Assembly: GCF_030272615.1 (NCBI RefSeq) | Contig: NC_081409.1 | Span: 245,483,502-245,547,501 of the forward strand | Reading direction: 5' to 3' | Length of the DNA stretch: 64,000 bases | Source of the DNA: Cryptomeria japonica | Lineage: Eukaryota; Streptophyta; Pinopsida; Cupressales; Cupressaceae | Part shown: one piece after another, positions 10,491 to 21,543 of the stretch | Numbering within the stretch: the stretch's first letter is position 1 | Layout: the number at the start of each line of letters is the position of its first letter | Made by a program: the position numbers and the translations under genes | The notes under the pieces: model-generated | The model's input: only the letters and a program-made list of their open reading frames with translations | What the model was told of the DNA's origin: nothing | Databases searched by the model: none

Positions 10491-11915
10491 TGTAGTCACA
10501 TAAATCTGTCCATTTTAATTAAATGAATATTTGCTATTTATTTGATTAAAAATCCAGTAGCCGTCAGTTAATTAAATTAATATTTAATTAATTCATCTTC
10601 AAAATATTCTTCTATTAATTAAATATATTATTCAATTTATTTAATTAATTCATTATACCAAATTCACAATCAATTAAATGAATAAATCTTATTTATTTAA
10701 TTATCCCCTTTCTTCTTTTAAATAAATAATTAAAAACATTTATTTAAAATCATTTATTCCCCCCCACTTGCATTTTCCTACAAATGCAAGTTGCAACCAA
10801 AAGTTGAAATAAATTAATTTTATTTTAATTAAAATCCTATTTTCCTTCACCCACCAAACCCACTTGCAATCCTAACCACCTTCTAGATTCTTCTAAACCC
10901 TTCCTAATTAACCTAATCCATCCCCTAATTATTGACACATTCCTAAGCAACTTCGAGTCACTTCTCAAAGACTTCAAAGTCTTTGAAAACATTAAATGCG
11001 TTGTGTGTTCAACAAATTAACCTCTAAAGTCTTCCAAACCACTTATTGTTCTTACATGACCATTTTTGGTTAACCCCTAGCTCAACCCTCATGTGACTTA
11101 TGTGTCTCCTCAAGCATTTATTACTTTGACCATGGTTATCCCTTTAACCTTTGCACAAGAGTTTATCCATTGGATAAAAGCTTCATTCTTTGAATAAAGA
11201 ATTTATTCACTCAACCCAACCTTGACCTTAACTCCCAAGTTAACTCTCAAGTCATGTCAAGCATTTAATGTTTATTCCCTCTCCTCTCAACCCCTCTCAT
11301 GTTGACACTTGTCATCCTAGGATTGGTTTGAAAGTCGTCACATGGATTGAATATCATTCAACCCTGACCCTTGTTGAGATTACTCAATCTCAACCATCCA
11401 TTGCTCCATTTTTCCTATAAATAGAGCCTATTGCTTCATAATCCAGATCCTGAAAACTTGTATGCATCTAAGTTATAGAGAATTTTAGAGAGCATTTAGC
11501 ATATTTTAGTCATATTCACTCTTTTGGTTAAAATTAACAAATAGCATTTAGATAACCCATCTTTCTTTGGTTATTAAGCTTGCATTTGCATACGTTTCAT
11601 AATCATCTACAATCTTGAACCTCCATAAGGCATCCATAGTGCAAAAAGCTGCTGAGAGCTACACTAATTTGGAACTTGGAGAGGAGAGGAACAAGGGAGA
11701 AAGAGCTAAGAGCATGGTAGAAGGCATTTGGAGATGCCTTGTTGTATTTGCTTCCATAGTTAAATATTTCATCATGTTTTTAGTGTCTCTTTTGGTATGC
11801 CTGCTTAGACTTGTTTTTGGTTGATTAACACTAATGTTCGTCTTTGTTTCTTGTGTTTTTGTGTGTTATACGACCACAGGCTTTTGTCTAACATTGTCTA
11901 TTTTGCAGAGCATCA
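10491..11915 (+). repeat. 5' LTR of the compound element
   Basis: It is 1,425 bp, starts TG and ends CA, and matches 47,797-49,227 end to end with a few percent difference by eye. U3 is very AT-rich (TTAATTAAAT-type sequence, 10,510-10,760). A TATA box is at 11,416. Several short palindromes occur, such as TTTATCCATTGGATAAA at 11,162 and TGAATAAAGAATTTATTCA at 11,191. Confidence 0.9.
11416..11423 (+). promoter_or_regulatory. TATA box of the 5' LTR
   Basis: TATAAATA in a C-rich context (CCTATAAATAGAG) lies 926 bp into the LTR. It is conserved at 48,728-48,735 in the other LTR. Transcription would be expected to start about 30 bp downstream. Confidence 0.7.
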
Positions 11916-11917
11916 TT

Positions 11918-11937
11918 TGGTGAACTCGACGTGAATC
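11918..11937 (+). other. Primer binding site, tRNA-Trp type (copy Ia)
   Basis: TGGTGAACTCGACGTGAATC begins 2 bp after the LTR. It is complementary, with one mismatch, to the 3' end of plant tRNA-Trp as I remember it (...CACGTCGGGTTCA plus CCA). Copy Ib at 27,640 matches without the mismatch. Confidence 0.65.
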
Positions 11938-11992
11938 TAACAACATTGTTTTTAACAAACTAACTTTTTGACTATTTAGCTTGACACATAGG

Positions 11993-12211
11993 TCGCGCTT
12001 TGGCACTTTTGTTTGTGCTTTAGCACTATTGAAATTTGATATTTTAGAGCTATTTTTTTTACAATAGCTCTATTATCTCTAATTTAGCGCTACTGCCCAT
12101 GTTATACCGCTTTTGATTATTGTTGTCTAAGTCTTGTTCTTTAGCGCTTTTGTCTATATTTTTGCGCGTTTGTGTTAAGTAGCGTTTTCGTTCTTACACA
12201 GAGTAGCGCTA
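11993..12211 (+). repeat. Array of TAGCGCTA-like palindromes in the leader (copy Ia)
   Basis: About ten degenerate copies of TTTAGCGCTATTGT are centred on an AGCGCT-like core, near 11,993, 12,021, 12,046, 12,066, 12,085, 12,105, 12,142, 12,163, 12,180 and 12,204. Most spacings are close to 20-25 bp. The array starts about 55 bp after the PBS. Confidence 0.75.
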
Positions 12212-13526
12212 TTGTAATAGAACATTGTAAAAAAGGCCATGTAACTGATAAATTTTTTTTTTTTTTTTTTAAAAACTTAAAGTAAAAAACACTTCATTTG
12301 GTGCTATAAAAATCACAACACAATTTTGTTTACTTGAAAGTTAGGAAACAAATCTCTATTTTGGTGCTTAAAACAAGACAAGACAAATCTCATTTCTTGC
12401 ATCAAATTTAAGAAAATTCACAATCAACACTTAAATTTTTGTTCAAATAAAAAGAACAATCAACTTGTCTTATTTTGCAAAATGACTTACTTCATGCATA
12501 TGTGTTTCAATTTCAGTTGACCAGGATTTCAAATTCCTAGTTTACTCAAACATTTTCTCTTTGAAGTTAAAAAGAACATCATGGTTGTTGGAGCAACATC
12601 TCCAATTAGATAGAACATCATTGCAATGACAAGTTAAAAAGAACAAGTGTATTTTATGTTTGACACACTTGTACAAAAGAGTTTGTCGAGTGGTCCTACT
12701 TCTAACACACACTATCCTCTCAGTTGGCTTTCGTGGTCCTAGGTGCAAGAGAAAAGTCTTAGTAACACTCAAATTTTATCTTTTAAGAGAGGCCTGCTAA
12801 GAGACACATCACTCTTGGGAACGACCTCGTGCGGTAAGTCTTTCGAGCCACTATAAAAATTAGGTGAGAGCGAAAGTTGTAGCCTTGGGTATAGTTGTTT
12901 CTACAGTGTAACTTGCCAAAAGGACAAATGGGCCTCACCACAAGTTACAAGGCTCTTAAGTGAGTCACTGCAGAATGAACTTATGTCCAAAAACATCAAA
13001 AATTACTAAACACCTTTAAGTAGTAGCCCACCCGTTCTATTGATTGAGGATATTTATGAGAAGTTCAGTGCAAGAGAATAGATGGTTTTGCTACCAAGAT
13101 ATTCACCATACATATTTCCTTGAGTAGAAACATAGCTTTTTGAAAGGTTACTTGTAGCCCGATAAAAGTGGTGACTCCCCCATCATAGGGATCATCTATT
13201 TGTTATGCTCGCGCAAGGCTGAGTATATCACATCCTTACCTGCCACAATGGGATTCATAAGGTATGTAGTACCAAAGTCAAAGAAATATCAAGATGTGGG
13301 CTGAAATTATCACAACTGGCCATTGGACATTAGGGATAAAGAGTGTTTGAAGTTTTTTCATTTGTGCCTTTTGAGGCAACATTCTTGTGTTTGTGTGCTT
13401 GCTTTGTTTTCTTGTCAAAGAAAAATTAGAAAATCCAATTCCAAAACAAGTATTCATCCAACACAAACATTTTAAAAACCACAAAAGATCAAAAACAAAG
13501 AGCAACAATAAAAAGTATCAAACTAT
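12212..13526 (+). other. Untranslated leader of copy Ia
   Basis: There is no supported ORF. A poly-T run of about 20 lies near 12,247. The rest aligns with 27,934-29,453 of copy Ib, apart from about 80 bp near 27,970-28,060 and a 119-bp insertion present only in Ib. Confidence 0.6.
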
Positions 13527-14015
13527 ATGACCATTCTTTACATCTTGAGAAAGAAGAATGTTCATCAACACATCAACTTGAAGAAAAGACCATTAAGCTC
13601 AAAAGCTTTTATCAAAAGGAGGAAATTCTTCTATCTTAATAGACAAATCTTTGTCTCTCATAGAACCTTCTTACGTCACATGCGTCTTTACCTTCAAGGG
13701 AAATCAAACGAGTTTGATCAAGAGTCATTAAACCGTAGAGCTTTTACTCAATATAGAGCTTTGAGTTATCATCAAAATAAGGGAGGCAAGATCAATCATG
13801 CCTTCTTTCCAGATATTTGTATCACATATAACTCGGCTAGGGAAGAACCACCAACCCCTGAACAAGAAGAGGAAGAGTTTATTCCTTTTGTAACACAAAA
13901 GTTTCTATTGAAGTTCACATCTCATCCATTATCATATTCACATGTCATCAAATCCATTCCAACTCTCAAAACATCAAGAGGTTTTTGTCCTAAGTTCTAT
14001 TTCGATATTGCTTGA
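13527..14015 (+). CDS. Leader ORF upstream of gag (copy Ia), unknown function
   Basis: An ATG-started 162-codon ORF lies 331 bp upstream of the gag start. The N-terminal half is basic and rich in Lys, Arg and Phe. A middle block reads FDQESLNRRAFTQYRALSYH, followed by the acidic stretch EEPPTPEQEEEEFIPF. The equivalent reading frame exists in copy Ib (29,454-29,824), with one frameshift and an earlier stop. An extra ORF before gag is known in Ogre-type Tat elements, to which this may correspond. I see no named domain. It could also be part of a gag precursor now separated by mutation. Confidence 0.5.
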   Translation: MTILYILRKKNVHQHINLKKRPLSSKAFIKRRKFFYLNRQIFVSHRTFLRHMRLYLQGKSNEFDQESLNRRAFTQYRALSYHQNKGGKINHAFFPDICITYNSAREEPPTPEQEEEEFIPFVTQKFLLKFTSHPLSYSHVIKSIPTLKTSRGFCPKFYFDIA

Positions 14016-14346
14016 ATCAAACACAAAACACATCACCTTTAGAATGTCTCTACATCTAGGATAAACTCATCCTAAGAGGCATTTCTACACACGTTAAAAC
14101 TAGTCTCTGAGTGTATCCTCTCATTACTAGATAGTTGAGTCTATAATATATCTTAGATTTCTCTACACCTTATCACATCAAACTTTTTCAATCCAACACA
14201 ACAAGCAATTCAAGAAATAACTTTGGTAACATCTACCTTTAGTGCTAGGGATCCATATGCAAAGCACTTCACCAAACATCAATCTTTCATTTCATCATGA
14301 ACTCATCATCATTTTTATCAAACTTCAACAAAAACTTGTAAACAAA

Positions 14347-16134
14347 ATGGCTCATACTAGGTCCAGGTCTAGACAACAAGAAATTGAAGAGGAAGAGGAG
14401 GAAAATATCAATGAATTCCAAGAAGCCCTTGGAGGAAACGTAAATGATGACAATCCAAGTACTCCTACTCCTGCAGCAATAGAAAGGGCACAACACAACC
14501 CTCTCTTTAATAAAATTTTTGACGAAATACTCAAGAGCAATGTCGATGCTCACTTTTTAAGACTTGCTCAAGAGGGGGCTAAACTACCCTCTGACTTTGA
14601 TGTTGCACAACTAAGGCATGAATCACAATGCCAAAGTTGCAATGAGGATGAAAGAGGTCGAGATCACATTAGATATAACCTTTGTCAAGGTAATCCCCCA
14701 CCTCCTCCTCCTCCAAATGAAATAGACATGTTGCGGCAGCAAGTCAAAAAACTCGCCCGACAACTTCTCAGTGGTGTAAAAACCAATCAATTTTCACTCA
14801 ATGACATTTGTCCCTATCCCTTTGATAGGAATATTCATATGCCACATTTTCCGTGAGGGTTTGAAACACCCAAGTTTGAAAAGAACCGAGGAAAAGGATA
14901 TCCTCATGATCACTTTAGAGAATTCCATTCAGCTTGCCTCGAAGTGGCATACGAGGATACATACCTAATGCGACTTTTTCCCCAAAGCTTGGGAGGAACA
15001 ACCACATTATGGTTTTTCCGATTACCACGTGACATTAGGACATTTGAAGAACTCGTCTAGAAATTCCTGGCACATTACTCACATAACATTGAACATGATA
15101 TCACCATGGCTGATCTATTTAACACTAAACAAAAACCAGGTGAGCTATTTTTAGTCTTTCTGCAACAATGGCGTCAAATGTCTAGAAGACGTTCTATTCA
15201 GTTACCTGAACAAGAACTAGTGGAAATAATTATTTCCAACTTAAATGACGAAATGAAATTTCACCTAAACGTAAAAGACACAGACTCTTTCAATGACATG
15301 ATCACCAAAGGCTTAAAATGTGAACGAGCTCTCATCAAAAAAGGGCTTATCAAAATATATAATGAACCAAAGGATGGCCCTCGCCCATGCTTCAATAGTG
15401 ACAAGCCTAATTTCTGGAACAAAAATAAAAACGTCATCAACGATGAGGTTGTGGATGCAAGAACTATCAAAAGTGCACAACTCGTGGTTTGATTTGCAGG
15501 ACAGAATCCCCCACCCAAGAATAACACAATTGCTCCTCCAAATAAAGGACACAATACATCTCAAGAAGACCCCAGACAGCGCCAACAAAATTTTAAACCA
15601 AAATGAACATACACTCCCTTGGGGGAACCCATCGAAACAGTGTTACGTCAGTTAGTTACTCAAAACCTGGTTACCTTACCCAAAACATCAAATTATGAAC
15701 CTCAAGTCAAACCTTCATGGTGGAGGGATACTAAACATTGTGATTTCCATCAAGGGAAAGGGCATAAGAAAAGCAATTGTAACAGATTGAAAGATCTTAT
15801 CCAGGATCTTATTGACCAAGGTGAAATCGAAATCAAAGGACATGACCCAAAGACAACAAACAATGATCATCTCATGTTTAAAAATCCACTTCCATCACAA
15901 GATCAAAGGGATCCTTCCACTTCAGGGAGAAACACAGATACCACCGATTATACGCAAGCCATGTATAATTACACTGTGAATCACCTATATGATGCCAGTG
16001 AACAAATTGCAACTATTACCATAAAAAATCCCAGGTCCACTTACAATGTTGTTACACATTGCAGAAAGATCACCATAAAAGAAGCTCCACAAGGCACCCC
16101 ATCTATCCCAAAGAAGTATAACCTTGTGGAATAA
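14347..16134 (+). pseudogene. gag of copy Ia
   Basis: I chose ATG 14,347 (MAHTRSRSRQQ) because the matching ATG in Ib (30,272) and the start of O gag (54,434) lie at the same point; the upstream in-frame extension is leader. An acidic N-terminus is followed by a proline run, a capsid-like region with FDRNIHMPHFP and FETPKFEK blocks, and SLGGTTTLWFF. Near 15,740-15,780 comes a C-x2-H-x4-H-x4-C motif (CDFHQGKGHKKSNC), the Tat variant of the zinc knuckle, then LKDLIQDLID. Gag forms the particle that encloses element RNA. In-frame stops occur at 14,854, near 15,058, 15,490 and 15,603. Confidence 0.85.
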
Positions 16135-17031
16135 TTAGACAAAACGCCCGCATTGATATCTATCTTAGAGCTATTACGCCTATCTCCATCCCATAAAACA
16201 ATCTTGGATCAAGCTCTCAAGAAGGTGTTAGTCCCTGCAAACCTAAATACAAATTAGTTCCAAGCCATGGTTGGAAATCTAAGGTCATCACCTTGTCTCA
16301 CTTTCTCTGAAAGTGACAGCTCATCCTTCCAGCAACCTCACAATGTCTCATTCCACATTGAAGGGTTTATCAACCAACATAGGATCAAGTAAGTCTTGAT
16401 CGATAATGGAGCAGGCCTGAATATCTGTACGCTACAATTAGTCACAGCTTTGGGATATGTAATTGAATCAGTAGATCCCCGCAAGAAGATCACAATCAAA
16501 GCCTATGATGATGCAGAGTGTTCATCCAAAGGAGTTGTTGTGCTACCAATCCGAGTGGGCCCTGGGAATGATGGTCAAATTGCTTTGGGACCTTGCAAGC
16601 AAGGACGACATGAATTGCTGCAGCCAGAATTAAAGCCCAAAGATAACACAGGACTAGGCTTTCGAAAGGAGATCCTTCCTAAGCTTAAATTCAAAGGAAA
16701 ACCCAGCAAACCACTATATCAGCCGAAAAACCTAACGAGGTCACCTTTGATTATATCAACAGCACTGCGCATCATAACAACTGCCTCATTGAGGCTAAAA
16801 ATCCTAAGAAGACCATCCACAACACCAATCATCCCACCAATAAAACTAGCAAGCCCATCAGTAGCAGCAACCACATCAACAACACCACCTGCACTATCAG
16901 AATCGCCAATAGTATCAACAACACTCGCAACTCCAGCAGAAGTAGCAGATGCAACAATATCGATACTCCCTATATCGGATTCTTTTATCCATATAATTCT
17001 TCTTGCAACACCTATCATTCCATCTATCTAG
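16135..17031 (+). pseudogene. Protease and fused G-patch remnant, then Thr/Pro-rich linker (copy Ia)
   Basis: The protease loop DNGAGLNICT is near 16,400. The domain ends prematurely at PIRVGP near 16,560 and is joined directly to the tail of the G-patch region (LGPCKQGRHE, then DNTGLGF). Copy Ib has the same joint, so both derive from an internally deleted parent. Ic keeps the missing part. The following sequence (about 16,740-17,030) codes a Ser/Thr/Pro/Ile-rich low-complexity linker. Confidence 0.75.
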
Positions 17032-17734
17032 GTACATCAGCCGATCACACCTATAGTGTTTAACTCAAAGGATATCCCAGTATGAATTTGATTTCGTCCA
17101 GCTTAATACTTCAGATGAGGAAGATACATCACTACCTCCACCTCGCAAAGACATCCCTATTTACGGAGAAGCATGGATAAAGACCTCTTGGGTTCCTGGA
17201 CTGGAAACATCTTCCATAGACCCTACGTCGCATCCTATGCCTGATCTTGATAGGGAGAGTACCATCAACGACCTTCACCATAACCTCTTAACCCTCACTG
17301 ACACATCTAACGAACTTAACCTAATTGATGAGGTAATACCCATTATCCATCCTGAACTCATCAAATGGAACCAACCTAATTCCCCATGTCTTGACCATTT
17401 CCAAAATAATGAGGCGGTCATTGACTTTTTGGAACTACGGGATAACATGCCAAGCGGGGATCACAAAGCTGGATTCCCCATAGAAATTAATAGCACAACA
17501 TACTTTGGGGCAGATGCCAAACTTTTTAGCTACAAAAATATAACAATAAAACATGGATCTTCCAGTGAAAACCACACTGTGGAACTGTTTGATCCCACAA
17601 AAGTAAAATGAAAGAGTGTATCCAATGGTGAGAACCTCTTTGAGGCGCCGGAGGATGAAAGGTTTGACATTCTCCCTTCTAGTAGACAGCAAGAACAATC
17701 AACAATTCTCATTGAGGAAACAAAAGAATACAAC
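17032..17734 (+). pseudogene. Pre-RT linker of copy Ia
   Basis: An acidic linker with a 124-codon open stretch at 17,237-17,611. Blocks such as PIIHPELIKWNQPN and FLELRDNMPSGDH are repeated in Ib (33,310-33,430) and Ic (38,640-38,760). No catalytic motif is visible. Confidence 0.7.
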
Positions 17735-18646
17735 ATGGGGACTCCTGAAACACCTCACCACATACATCTGGCATCTCTTTTAACTCCAGAGGAACAACCT
17801 AAGTTTGTTGAATTCTTTCAGAAGCACCAGATTAACTTTGCATGGTCATATGTAGACATGCCTGGGCTTGATCCTTATTTAGTCATGCATCAGCTCACCG
17901 TAGGAGAAGGAGCCAAACCTGTCAAGCAGAAGCTTCGCAAGATGCATCCTCAGATTGCAGTACTAGTCAAAGCAGATTTTAAGAAACTCTTAGATGTTGG
18001 TTTTATTAGACCAATTCATTATGCAGATTGGATATCCAATATTGTGCCTGTTGGCAAACCAAATGGGGGCATCCGTATCTGTACTGACTTCAGAGATCTG
18101 AACAAAGCATGTCCTAAAGATGACTTCCCCCTACCAAACATCGACATAATAGTGGACCTAACAGTAGGACATGCCATGCTTTCACTCATGGATGGCTTTT
18201 CAGGGTACAATCAGATAAAGATCGCACCAGAGGATCAACATAAGATGACCTTCACATGTCCATGGGGCACATACTGCTGGAATGTAATGCCTTTTGGTTT
18301 AAAGAATGTAGGAGTGACCTACCAAAGGGCAATGACCACCATCTTTTTTGACATGATGCATACCATAATGGAAGATTATGTTGATGACTTATTAGAAAAA
18401 TCACTAACAAGAGAAGGTCATCTAGAAATATTAGAGAAAATCTTTGATAGACTAGAACAATATCATGTTCGACTCAACCCAAAGAAATGTGTCTTTGGAG
18501 TAACCTCAGGGAAGCTTCTAGGATACATTGTCTCAAGTAAGGGTATTGAGGTTGATCCTGCAAAGGTCAAAGCAATCATGGACATGCAACCTTTGAAAAA
18601 CATCAGTCAGCTAAGGACATTACAAGGGAAGCTTCAATCCATCTGA
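17735..18646 (+). CDS. Reverse transcriptase domain of copy Ia, open over 303 codons
   Basis: This is the best-preserved RT in the window. It begins with a block shared by all copies (ETPHHIHLASLLTPEEQPKF). It contains FIRPIHYADWISNIVPVGKP, DFRDLNKACPKDDFPLPNID, LMDGFSGYNQIKIAPEDQ, MPFGLKN and the catalytic MEDYVDDLL near residue 213, then LNPKKCVFGV and the thumb region. The ATG is internal to the polyprotein, so it is not a true start. The frame stops at TGA 18,644, where a CGA or AGA Arg is expected. All visible RT catalytic residues are intact. Confidence 0.85.
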   Translation: MGTPETPHHIHLASLLTPEEQPKFVEFFQKHQINFAWSYVDMPGLDPYLVMHQLTVGEGAKPVKQKLRKMHPQIAVLVKADFKKLLDVGFIRPIHYADWISNIVPVGKPNGGIRICTDFRDLNKACPKDDFPLPNIDIIVDLTVGHAMLSLMDGFSGYNQIKIAPEDQHKMTFTCPWGTYCWNVMPFGLKNVGVTYQRAMTTIFFDMMHTIMEDYVDDLLEKSLTREGHLEILEKIFDRLEQYHVRLNPKKCVFGVTSGKLLGYIVSSKGIEVDPAKVKAIMDMQPLKNISQLRTLQGKLQSI

Positions 18647-19299
18647 AGATTCATTGCACAACTGGCAGATAAGTGTCACCCATTTACACACCTATTACAC
18701 AAGAACATCCGCTTTCAATGGGATACCAGATGCCAACAAGCATTCCAAATACTTAAAGATCATCTCATGAATACACCATTGTTGATCCCACCAGATCCGA
18801 GTAAGCCTCTACTACTCTATATATCAACAACAAATACAACATTGGGTGTACTATTGGCACAACACAATGCAGAAGGGAAAGAGTGTATTGTTTACTACTT
18901 CTCTCGCACACTGGTGGCTATGAACTCAATTACACACCTATTGAGAGTGCTTTCCTAGCAGTATTCTTGGCAGCCACTAAACTGAGGCACTATCTGTCGA
19001 CACATAAAGTGTAGCTCATTGCAAAGATTGATCCACTCAAGTACTTACTCATCAAAGCAGCGTTGACAGGACGTTTGGGCAAATGGGTGATGATTCTAAG
19101 TGAATTTGACATCGAATATGTGGATCGTAAGGCTATCAAAGGCCAAGTTATTGCAGATCAATTGGCCAATGCTCCCCTCATAGGAAATCATCCTCTCATT
19201 TCCAATTTTCCAGATGAAGAGATATTCATGATCATAGTAGCACAACCATGGAAACTATACTTTGATGGTTCATACACTAGGCATGGCTCGCGGGCAGGT
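18647..19299 (+). pseudogene. RNase H domains of copy Ia, cut by element N
   Basis: The gypsy-type RNase H (PLLLYISTTNTTLGVLLAQ, 18,800-18,960) is followed by a frameshift and the FDIEYVDRKAIKGQ block. The archaeal-type RNase H begins LYFDGSYTRHGS and is interrupted at 19,299 by the LTR of element N. The rest of pol for this copy is absent from the window. Confidence 0.85.
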
Positions 19300-20762
19300 T
19301 GTTAGGCCCAATATGGAAAGCTAATGTACTGAGAGGGGAGGGGTGAATTAGTACTTCAAATCCTTTCTTCAGCAATAACTTTACTATTCAGCATAAACCA
19401 AAAACTGCTATAATATAACATAAATCTAAAACAAATAAATAACAATCATACATGATTCACTCCATAACACATATATTTTGGTTATGCAAAAACTCTTGGT
19501 TAGAGAGAAAAATTGCGGTGGGGATGGCACCCACAATTTCACTACTAAAATAATAAAGGGTGCTTGGTTAGAGCTACATGTTTAGCTATTTCTGATAACT
19601 TACCCTGTTAGGATTATCAAGATCTTTAGATGTACCTTGCTAAAGGATTTTACAACACTTAAACTAACTGCTGCACCTGGTTAAAGGCTTTACAATTTAT
19701 AGACTTTGTTAGAGTCTTTTACCCTGTTAAAGGTTTCTCTTACAACTCAAAGTATTACAATACAATATTACAAATATCTGCAACTTCACATTTGAAATGT
19801 TATAGCAGATTCTATGTGCTCAAAATGAGATTACCTTGCTTATAGCATACCTTGGTAATCCATAAAGTAACTCAGTAAACCCTTCTGTTTACTATGTTCC
19901 TTGATTGTTCTTTGAAATCCTTCTTGGTGACCTCTGTGTTTCTGACAGTCATTATACTCATTGCTTCCTTATCTATTGCACATGTCTTGCTTCATACACC
20001 TCTTATATCTGATCCTTAATTCATTCTATATAAATAGATTTCTTATGTCGGTGATCTGTTCATGCTTCGATCTTACAAACATGATTTATCGAATGAATAA
20101 CCATACAAAATATTTCATTGGATAGATGACCTCAAAATCATACAAAATCTTTAAGGTGCAATTTCCTAAGTGATAACGGTTCTTTGTTCCTCGATCTTGT
20201 AACACGTTTCCACACATGTGTCTAGGTTCAATGAATCTGGTAACACGTTTCACTCGATGTATATCAACTCAGTGTATCATTTTTGCTGCTCGATAGACAT
20301 AGAGTGTTACTCAGTAGATAGCTTGGTGTATACTAAGCTCTGTGACTACTTTCTTCTATAACTGACTGCTCTATGCTTACCGACTACATATTTCAGTAGT
20401 AGTAACCGACTAAAGTATATATAGAATGACTTTGGACATAAAACTAATGGCAACTTAGTAAGTAGTAACAATCTCCCCTTTTGACATTAGTTGAGATGTT
20501 TGACAAAACTTCTTTCAAAGTCATAACTCAAAAATCTATATACTTACAAAATTTGACTAATCAGACAGTATATACCTTTGTCAATAAAATAGTATATTCA
20601 GATATACTCCCCTTATCAATATACTGTACAAAACTCTGATTATGCATGCGTTGTGATCAATATTCTGTATTAACTGCTCTTTTTCTTTTCTCTTTGATTA
20701 ATGCTCGATGGTTACTGCTCCTCTGTCAAATTCAACTGTGCATTTGGATACTCTGGTCGGCA
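19300..20762 (-). repeat. 3' LTR of element N
   Basis: It is about 1.46 kb and aligns closely with 26,135-27,527. The 20,762 end is inferred from CA followed by pyrimidine-rich ACTCCCCCT repeats, which on the minus strand form a purine tract before TG. The right copy is truncated and cannot confirm it. Confidence 0.7.
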
Positions 20763-20968
20763 TACTCCCCCTGTATACTACACTCCCCCTTTGATACTTT
20801 GATACTATACTCCCCCTTTTTGACAAACATCAAAACTTAGTTACCATTCGGTGGAGGCAACTAGTCAAAAATGGATTTATACTTTGTCCTTACATCGGTG
20901 AGAGCAGCAAAGAGGGCATCCTTGACACTATCCATGAGTGAATTATGAGCTGTAATGTCGGCTAATAG
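20763..20968 (-). other. Polypurine tract region of element N
   Basis: On the minus strand, three AGGGGGAGT words (complementary to 20,764-20,772, 20,782-20,790 and 20,809-20,818) precede the LTR. Such a tract primes plus-strand cDNA synthesis. The rest up to 20,968 shows no gene. Confidence 0.55.
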
Positions 20969-21543
20969 TTAAATTAGTCCATCTAAAGTGCTTCCCTCTT
21001 GTTGAGTGGATAGGGAGGTAGCCTTGTTGATCTGCTCTTGGACGAAGGACAAGTGTGGAATGAATAAGGTTTGAAGAGTCATAATGTCCATCCTTATTTT
21101 GTGCTCTTCATTCCTAAGTTCCAATTGTTGAGCCATGAGCTTTTGTAACTTTGTATAGAAATGCTGAATAGAATTTGGCTCAGTGGTCAACTTATTTGAG
21201 AGATCGGTGATCTCTTTCTCAATCACTTCTATTTTATTTTTGATATCTTTAATGAATAAAGAGAATGTATAGAGTTTCTGAAATAAATAAAGAATGTGCT
21301 TGAGTTGAGAGGACAAATCAGCAATAAATTTGACAAGTTTTACTTTGCCAATAGCAATGGCTTTCTATACCTCTTCAATCATTTTAGTAGTGAGCTCTTT
21401 GTCCTTCAATTTGCTCAAATATTCAGATGCATCTACTCCAGATGTCTCTATTTTAGTTAGGAGTTCATCCAGTTGAATATGGATGGCTGCATCTTTTGTC
21501 ACTGTAGCTTCAGGTAGCATATCTGTTAATAGTGTTTTACCTT
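20969..21543 (-). pseudogene. C-terminal coiled-coil tail of ORF2 in element N (frameshifted)
   Basis: A 115-codon open stretch (21,316-20,969) is rich in Glu, Lys, Leu and Gln with heptad-like spacing (IKNKIEVIEKEITDLSNKL), predicted here as a coiled coil. It lies in a different frame from ORF2 proper. The 21,317-21,543 interval is the same protein with stops and indels. Confidence 0.55.

Noticed and set aside
11615-11824. 69-codon ORF with a hydrophobic end inside both LTRs (also 48,927-49,136)
   Set aside because: It starts with TTG, not ATG. Its conservation only reflects that the two LTRs are copies of each other. The first ATG inside it leaves about 36 codons.
12247-12270. Poly-T run as a transcription terminator
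   Set aside because: It lies in the leader of a Pol II-transcribed element, only one leader copy has it in that form, and there is no Pol III gene upstream.
14287-14553. Antisense ORFs opposite gag (also 30,212-30,478)
   Set aside because: They are shadows of the acidic EEEEE gag segment, without motifs.
16719-17018. Antisense ORF of Ala/Val/Ile/Gly-rich protein, repeated at 32,650 and 38,020
   Set aside because: It is the complement of the Thr/Pro/Ser-rich linker; repetitive codons keep the reverse frame open by chance. No domain or promoter.
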